Shown here piece after piece: positions 59,581-64,000 of a stretch of DNA of 64,000 nucleotides (its first letter is position 1; each line of letters begins with the position of its first letter). A program made the position numbers and the translations under genes. The DNA comes from Rariloculus sp963665575 (GTDB lineage Bacteria; Pseudomonadota; Gammaproteobacteria; Steroidobacterales; Rariloculaceae), in assembly GCA_963665575.2 (NCBI GenBank), contig CAXXDW010000009.1, forward strand, positions 1 through 64,000, read 5' to 3'. The notes below the pieces were generated by a model. That model ran no database searches. It was not told the origin of the DNA and saw only the letters and a program-made list of their open reading frames with translations.

Positions 59581-60990
59581 ATGTCACTCGAAATCATTTT
59601 GGCGGTCGCCCTTGTCGCGCTCGGAGGAGTTGTCGGCTTCGTGCTTGGCAGTCGGCGCGTCAACCATCTGAGCAATCAACTGGCAACGAGCGAGGGCACA
59701 CGGAAGGCACAGGCCGAGAGGATGGAGGCGCTCGCTGGCGAAAAGGAATCCGTGCGAGGCAAACTCGAGGCCGCGCACGAGGAACTTGGCCGGGCCAAGA
59801 CAGAGAACGCGCAAATCCTCGCCCGACAGGAGGAACGCGAGAAGAACTTTGCCGAGCAACGCGCCGGTTTCGAAGAACAAAAGAAGCAACTCAAGACCGA
59901 ATTCGAAAACCTTTCCAATCGTATCTTTGAGGCAAGAGGCAAGGATTTTGCCGAGCGTAGCAAGGCCAGCCTCGATGAGATGCTGAATCCGTTCAAGAAG
60001 CAGATCGATGACTTTCGCAAGAGGGTCAACGACATACATACGCAGGAAACCGCGCAGCAGGCGAGTTTGAAAGCCGAACTTGCCCGCCTGCAGGAAATGA
60101 ACCAGCAAATCACCCAGGACGCGCAGAATTTGACCACTGCCTTACAGGGCCAGAAGAAGACGCAAGGCAACTGGGGCGAGATGATTCTCGAAAACGTCCT
60201 CGACCGTTCCGGATTGCTCGAGGGCAAGAGCTATCGCCGCGAGATGTCCGTCAGCACCGAAGATGGCAGGCGGAGGCCGGATGTAGTGGTATTCCTGCCT
60301 GGCAAAAAGCACCTTGTCATCGATGCCAAGGTGTCGCTGAACGCCTATTCCCGCTACGTCAATTCAGAGGATGAGAGCGAACGCAAGCTAGCCTTGCAGG
60401 AACACACCCAGGCGATCAAGAACCACATCGAGGAACTGGCAGGACGCGACTACGACAAGCTCGTTGGCCTCAACTCGCCGGAGGTCGTGTTCATGTTCGT
60501 CCCCATCGAGTCCGCGTTCGTCGAAGCCATGAAGGGCGACGAGAGCATTTTCCAAAAGGCCATCGAGAAGCGTGTGCTCGTCGCCACTCCCACGACATTG
60601 CTCACCAGCCTCAACATCGTGCGCCAGCTCTGGCGCTTTGAAGACCAGAACAAGAACACTCGGGAGATTGCGACCCGGGCTGGCAGCATCTACGACAAGC
60701 TACGCACCTTCCTCGAGAGCTTCGAGAGCATCGGCAAGTCCCTGGAAAGTGCCCAGCAAAGCTTCCGCAAGGCAAAAGGACAACTTGTCGATGGTCGCGG
60801 CAGCCTCATCAATCACGCTACCGAATTCAAGAAACTCGGCGTTTCGGTCAAGAAGGACCTCCCCGCAGAATACACGGACATGGCCGAATCCGAACTCATC
60901 CGCCAACCGGAACTCGTCCGCCAGCAATTGCCGGAAACCGTCCAGCAGCAGTCCGAACACGACGAGCAGGAGATTTCGCCACAAACGTAA
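59581..60990 (+). CDS. rmuC: DNA recombination protein RmuC
   Basis: A 469-residue protein that limits inversions and recombination at short repeats in E. coli. It has an N-terminal membrane helix (MSLEIILAVALVALGGVVGFVLGS region 1-22) and a long coiled coil (about 30-185). A PD-(D/E)xK-like nuclease domain follows, with GNWGEMILENVLDRSGLLEG, RRRPDVVVFLPGKKHLVIDAKVSL, TPTTLLTSLN and FEDQNKNTREIATRAG. AGGAG precedes the ATG. It is a single gene after the toxin-antitoxin region. The tail is Gln/Glu-rich. Confidence 0.96.
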   Translation: MSLEIILAVALVALGGVVGFVLGSRRVNHLSNQLATSEGTRKAQAERMEALAGEKESVRGKLEAAHEELGRAKTENAQILARQEEREKNFAEQRAGFEEQKKQLKTEFENLSNRIFEARGKDFAERSKASLDEMLNPFKKQIDDFRKRVNDIHTQETAQQASLKAELARLQEMNQQITQDAQNLTTALQGQKKTQGNWGEMILENVLDRSGLLEGKSYRREMSVSTEDGRRRPDVVVFLPGKKHLVIDAKVSLNAYSRYVNSEDESERKLALQEHTQAIKNHIEELAGRDYDKLVGLNSPEVVFMFVPIESAFVEAMKGDESIFQKAIEKRVLVATPTTLLTSLNIVRQLWRFEDQNKNTREIATRAGSIYDKLRTFLESFESIGKSLESAQQSFRKAKGQLVDGRGSLINHATEFKKLGVSVKKDLPAEYTDMAESELIRQPELVRQQLPETVQQQSEHDEQEISPQT

Positions 60991-61119
60991 CGCGCTGGGC
61001 CGCACTGTGGATCCTGCGATCATCAGACGCGACCCCAGGGAACGGTGAGAACCCGCAGGTAGGCAATATCAGGCGCGCGCGATAAGCTATCCACGACAAG
61101 CGCATACGGAAACCCGCTC

Positions 61120-61704
61120 GTGCCTACCCGAAGAAGCATCATTCAATCCGCCGCCGTATTGTCGGCCACATCCGTCGCACCCCGGGTCATCTTCGCTACC
61201 GATGCCGTCCGGTCGGGGCGCATGGGTGTCATCTACGACTCGCGCCACGGCGAATCCCGGTCGTTCGGCGAGCGCGCCAGCATTCTGAACTTGCCGACTC
61301 ACGCGATCGAAGGCGACATTACCGACCTTTGGCAAACCAAACTCAGGGCACTCTGGAAGCAGGCGCCGGTCACCGTCGCGGGTCTGACGGAGCGTCCGGC
61401 GCTGTTTCTTCTTGAACAGCTCGGCTGGGACCATGGCCTGCGCGTCGTCTACCAGGCGGAGCACGGCTTGAACACAGGCAACGACGCCGAGCACCGTATC
61501 ATCCGCTCGGCCCGTCCGGGCCTAAAGCGCGAACTGGATGCTGCTGGCGCGATGTGGCCCCACGCGCTCGCCGGACAGATCCTGACGGATACGGGAGAAG
61601 TCACGTCCAACGACTACACACCGTCGGGAACCGCAATGGCATCATATCTTCGGGAACCGACAAAGCTCCACTCCTGGATCATTGCGCCGCGCTCTACGGC
61701 GTAA
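61120..61704 (+). CDS. Tat-signal protein of unknown function, flavocytochrome operon
   Basis: A 194-residue protein starting at GTG 61120 with a twin-arginine signal (MPTRRSIIQSAAVLSATSVAP), so it should be exported folded, perhaps with a cofactor. The remainder (MGVIYDSRHGESRSFGERA, VTVAGLTERPALFLLEQLGW, VTSNDYTPSGTAMASYL) has no Cys and matches nothing I recognise. It is 28 bases upstream of the flavoprotein and cytochrome genes. p-Cresol methylhydroxylase operons also contain an unknown gene, pchX, and this could be a functional counterpart. That is only positional inference. Confidence 0.75.
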   Translation: MPTRRSIIQSAAVLSATSVAPRVIFATDAVRSGRMGVIYDSRHGESRSFGERASILNLPTHAIEGDITDLWQTKLRALWKQAPVTVAGLTERPALFLLEQLGWDHGLRVVYQAEHGLNTGNDAEHRIIRSARPGLKRELDAAGAMWPHALAGQILTDTGEVTSNDYTPSGTAMASYLREPTKLHSWIIAPRSTA

Positions 61705-61732
61705 CGCACAAACAAGATAGAGGATTTTCACC

Positions 61733-63262
61733 ATGGCTCTCCCCCACGGCGTAAGCGAAACAGACTTCACTAACGCACTCGCCCGATTCCGTGCCGCGGT
61801 CGGTGACGAATGGGTGTTCAGCTCGGACGAGGATGTCGCACTCTATCGCGATGCCTATTCGATCTACTGGGGCGAGCCCGAGGAACGCGTCGCCTCGGCG
61901 GCCGTCGCACCGGAGACGGTCGAGGAAGTGCAGGCGGTGGTTCGCGCGGCAAACGAGTTGCGCATTCCTCTCTACCCCATTTCGACGGGACGCAATCTGG
62001 CTTACGGAGGTTCGGCTCCCGTGCATTCGGGCAGCGTCGTGCTTGATCTGAAGCGCCTGAACCGCGTGCTCGAGATCGACGAGCGCAACGCCTGGGCGCT
62101 CGTCGAGCCCGGCGTGAGCTATTTCGATCTCTACAACCACATTCAGGAGCGGGGACTGGATCTCTGGATCGATCCACCCGATCCCGGCTGGGGCAGCGTC
62201 ATCGGCAACGCGCTCGACGGCGGCGGCGGCTGGACGGCCTACCCCTTCCGTGACCACTTCGGCGCTCACTGCGGCATGGAAGTCGTGCTCGGCGACGGCG
62301 ACATCGTCCGCACGGGCATGGGCGCCGCTCCGGGTACGAAAACCTGGCAGGAGAACAAGTGGGGTTACGGCCCGTGGGTCGACGGGCTGTTCCGTCAGGG
62401 CAACATGGGCGTCGTGACCAAGATGGGCTTTTGGCTCATGCCGAGGCCCGAGGCATACATTTCGGGAACCGCGAGAGTTGCCAACGACGAGGGCGCGGTC
62501 GGACTCATCGACACGCTCAACCTGCTCGAGAACCAGCAGATGGTCAACGGTTCCACGCAATTGAACAGCGGCGGCGCCGGCGGATTCGGCAGCCCGGGCT
62601 GGTCGCTGGATGTGCCGATCTACGGTCCCGCCAACGTCATTCGCGAGCAACTGGCCTATGCGCGTTCGAAGTTCGAGCAAATCGACGGCTGCACATTCAC
62701 CGAGTCGGAACTCATCATGACCCAGGGTCCGGGACAGGAAGCGCCTCCCGGAGTCAGGCTCGTCAACTTCGGGGTACCGAACCTCTCCACATTTTCACTG
62801 CTCGGGCGAAGTCCCTTCCAGCCCAATCCTGCCGGCGGACACATCGGTTTCTCGCCGATCCTGCCGCGGCGAGGCGAGGACCTGGTCCGCTTTCGCGACT
62901 GGTACCGGGCCAACGAGGCCGAGGCCAGCGGTGGCGAGGATCTCGGCATCATCGGTCCGGTCTTCATGACCAACTGGGAACGCTCACTCGTCGGGCTCAT
63001 CATGTTCCCGGTCGCGAAAGACCCCGAGTACAACCGCAGGGTCCGCGCCGCGTTCGAGCGCTGGGTCGAACTTGCCCGGGTTGAGGGTTGGGTCGAATAC
63101 CGTGCCCCGACGGTCTACCAGGACCTCGTCGCGAAAACCTACTCGTACAACAATCACGCGCTGACAAGGATGCACGAAAAGATCAAGGATGCCGTCGACC
63201 CCAACGGCATCATCGCTGCAGGGCGTTATGGCGTGTGGCCGAAGCACCTCAGAGACGTCTGA
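61733..63262 (+). CDS. VAO-family flavoprotein, p-cresol methylhydroxylase / eugenol hydroxylase-like subunit
   Basis: A 509-residue FAD enzyme oxidising a para-alkyl phenol to its quinone methide and then alcohol or aldehyde. Motifs are the PP-loop region YPISTGRNLAYGGSAPV, LVEPGVSYFDLYNHI, GWGSVIGNALDGGGGW, RQGNMGVVTKMGFWLMPRPE and a C-terminal GIIAAGRYGVWP. The stop overlaps the cytochrome c start (TGATG), so it is the flavin subunit of a two-subunit flavocytochrome passing electrons to heme. The exact substrate and flavin-linkage residue were not determined. AGAGGA lies eight bases before the ATG. The protein itself has no signal peptide. Confidence 0.88.
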   Translation: MALPHGVSETDFTNALARFRAAVGDEWVFSSDEDVALYRDAYSIYWGEPEERVASAAVAPETVEEVQAVVRAANELRIPLYPISTGRNLAYGGSAPVHSGSVVLDLKRLNRVLEIDERNAWALVEPGVSYFDLYNHIQERGLDLWIDPPDPGWGSVIGNALDGGGGWTAYPFRDHFGAHCGMEVVLGDGDIVRTGMGAAPGTKTWQENKWGYGPWVDGLFRQGNMGVVTKMGFWLMPRPEAYISGTARVANDEGAVGLIDTLNLLENQQMVNGSTQLNSGGAGGFGSPGWSLDVPIYGPANVIREQLAYARSKFEQIDGCTFTESELIMTQGPGQEAPPGVRLVNFGVPNLSTFSLLGRSPFQPNPAGGHIGFSPILPRRGEDLVRFRDWYRANEAEASGGEDLGIIGPVFMTNWERSLVGLIMFPVAKDPEYNRRVRAAFERWVELARVEGWVEYRAPTVYQDLVAKTYSYNNHALTRMHEKIKDAVDPNGIIAAGRYGVWPKHLRDV

Positions 63263-63627
63263 TGAGGTCGGTGAACGCCTTGGGGTCGCTTGGCGCTGTC
63301 AGTCTCATCACCGGCGCCCTCGCGTTAGGGTTCGTTACAACCCTGGCACAGGCTCAGGAAAGCGCAGTTCAACACGGCGAGCAGGTCTACGAATACTGGT
63401 GCGCACCCTGTCACAACCCGGGACCGGGACATCCGGGTACCCAGAGTCTGGAGTTCAGGTACAGCGGCACCGAAATACCGGCTGTGCTCGTGGAACGTAC
63501 CGACCTTACGCCGGAGCTAGTCAAGACATTCGTGCGTCAGGGCGTGCTCTCGATGGCGCCGTTCAGAAAGACGGAGATAACGGACGACGAACTCGACGCG
63601 CTCGCGTCGTATCTGGCGGACCGGTAA
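63262..63627 (+). CDS. Cytochrome c subunit of the flavocytochrome
   Basis: A 121-residue exported protein with a signal peptide (to about residue 32, TLAQAQ) and a single heme site EYWCAPCHNPGPGHPG (CxxCH). The distal Met is probably in SMAPF. Class I mono-heme, matching PchC/EhyA, which accept electrons from the flavin subunit and pass them to azurin or other periplasmic carriers. Its ATG overlaps the flavoprotein stop, which supports a 1:1 complex. It is the last gene of the operon, followed by a hairpin. Confidence 0.9.
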   Translation: MRSVNALGSLGAVSLITGALALGFVTTLAQAQESAVQHGEQVYEYWCAPCHNPGPGHPGTQSLEFRYSGTEIPAVLVERTDLTPELVKTFVRQGVLSMAPFRKTEITDDELDALASYLADR

Positions 63628-63635
63628 ACGTTATC

Positions 63636-63653
63636 TCCGGGAAGGTCCCCGGA
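63636..63653. terminator. Hairpin after the cytochrome c gene
   Basis: TCCGGG-AAGGTC-CCCGGA is a 6-bp stem with a six-base loop, between the + strand cytochrome gene and the minus-strand tRNA, five bases beyond the tRNA's 3' end. There is no U-run. A bidirectional terminator is plausible. Confidence 0.4.
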
Positions 63654-63658
63654 AATCG

Positions 63659-63735
63659 TGGTAGCGGGGGCAGGATTCGAACCTGCGACCTTCGGGTTAT
63701 GAGCCCGACGAGCTGCCTGACTGCTCCACCCCGCA
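63659..63735 (-). tRNA. Initiator tRNA-Met (anticodon CAT)
   Basis: A 77-base cloverleaf with CCA encoded. The anticodon arm TCGGGCTCATAACCCGA has the three G-C pairs diagnostic of initiator tRNA. The D arm is GAGCAGTCAGGCAGCTC, and the T arm is GCAGG-TTCGAAT-CCTGC. The acceptor 1:72 pair is a T-T mismatch, where E. coli has C-A. An unpaired 1:72 end is the formylation determinant, so it is kept in a different form. Confidence 0.93.
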
Positions 63736-63882
63736 CCGGAAGGGGCGAATCATACCGATGCCGTAATACCGTCGCAAGACGGAACACAGACGGAACACGA
63801 ACCTCGATCCATTCCGGCAGCTAGCTTGGCGCCGACGGTGCAACTCGTGTTCGACCAACGGATCCAGCTCGAGTCGTGAGAC

Positions 63883-64000
63883 CTACTCTGCAGGTCTTGG
63901 TTTCAAGTCTGCCGGCGCAAAGAACTCGATATGAGAAGAGTCCACAAGTGCTTCGACTTCATGCACCGAATACGACGGTATGACGATGACGTCACCGACC
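63883..64000 (-). CDS. Cupin-domain protein, C-terminal fragment
   Basis: The last 39 codons of a gene running off the right edge, ending at TAG 63883. The product ends VGDVIVIPSYSVHEVEAL ... EFFAPADLKPRPAE. The GD-x-IxIPxxxxHxxEAL segment is the second cupin motif. A small metal-binding cupin (dioxygenase, isomerase or sensor) is likely. The N-terminus and motif 1 are not in the window. Confidence 0.75.
   Translation of the reverse strand, partial: VGDVIVIPSYSVHEVEALVDSSHIEFFAPADLKPRPAE

Overview
This is a GC-rich, gene-dense bacterial chromosome segment. The core gene content (uvrC-pgsA, class II fumarase, purB, mnmA, acnA, a fused thrA, tatD, mazG, an initiator tRNA) and the many outer-membrane proteins (three TonB-dependent receptors, a patatin-type Vd autotransporter, Tat- and Sec-exported proteins) point to a Gram-negative proteobacterium, most likely a gammaproteobacterium. 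I could not place it more precisely.

Layout. Positions 1-24.5 kb are mostly housekeeping: pgsA (cut by the window edge), uvrC with an apparent single-base frameshift, a family 5 uracil-DNA glycosylase, class II DAHP synthase, an NfeD/slipin membrane-protease pair, an Nramp-like carrier, mazG, a NUDIX CoA pyrophosphatase, fumC, purB, mnmA, acnA, alanine dehydrogenase, tatD, a NERD protein, thrC, thrA (no thrB beside them) and rpe. Positions 24.6-34.4 kb are accessory and look catabolic: a soluble reductive-dehalogenase-like corrinoid/Fe-S protein, a DmeF-type metal exporter, a ferritin-like protein, an SDR without the usual catalytic Tyr/Lys, a Tat-exported amidohydrolase, an aldehyde dehydrogenase, a second amidohydrolase and a GST. 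Positions 34.6-40.3 kb hold an orphan FtsX-type permease, a universal stress protein and a patatin/BamA-like protein.

Positions 40.5-54.6 kb form a transition-metal (probably zinc, possibly copper) acquisition island. It holds three TonB-dependent receptors, two of them with Asp/Glu/His-rich stretches, and two small secreted Cys/His proteins. A single + strand operon follows, with two exported proteins predicted to begin with histidine, a DUF6162-like protein, an unrecorded 45-residue ORF that exactly fills a gap, a ZnuA-like binding protein, ATPase, permease, and a second binding protein broken by a one-base frameshift.

Positions 54.7-64 kb carry a stand-alone subtilase-propeptide-like secreted protein convergent with a kexin-like lipoprotein protease, a Phd/VapC toxin-antitoxin pair, a short gene remnant, rmuC, a p-cresol/eugenol hydroxylase-type flavocytochrome operon with an unknown Tat protein, an initiator tRNA-Met and the end of a cupin gene.

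Two features recur. Two genes are broken by one-base indels in short G/C runs, which may be sequence error. Two short duplications of gene ends (fumC 3' end, metal-ABC ATPase 5' end) differ almost only at synonymous positions, like scars of exchange with a diverged allele.
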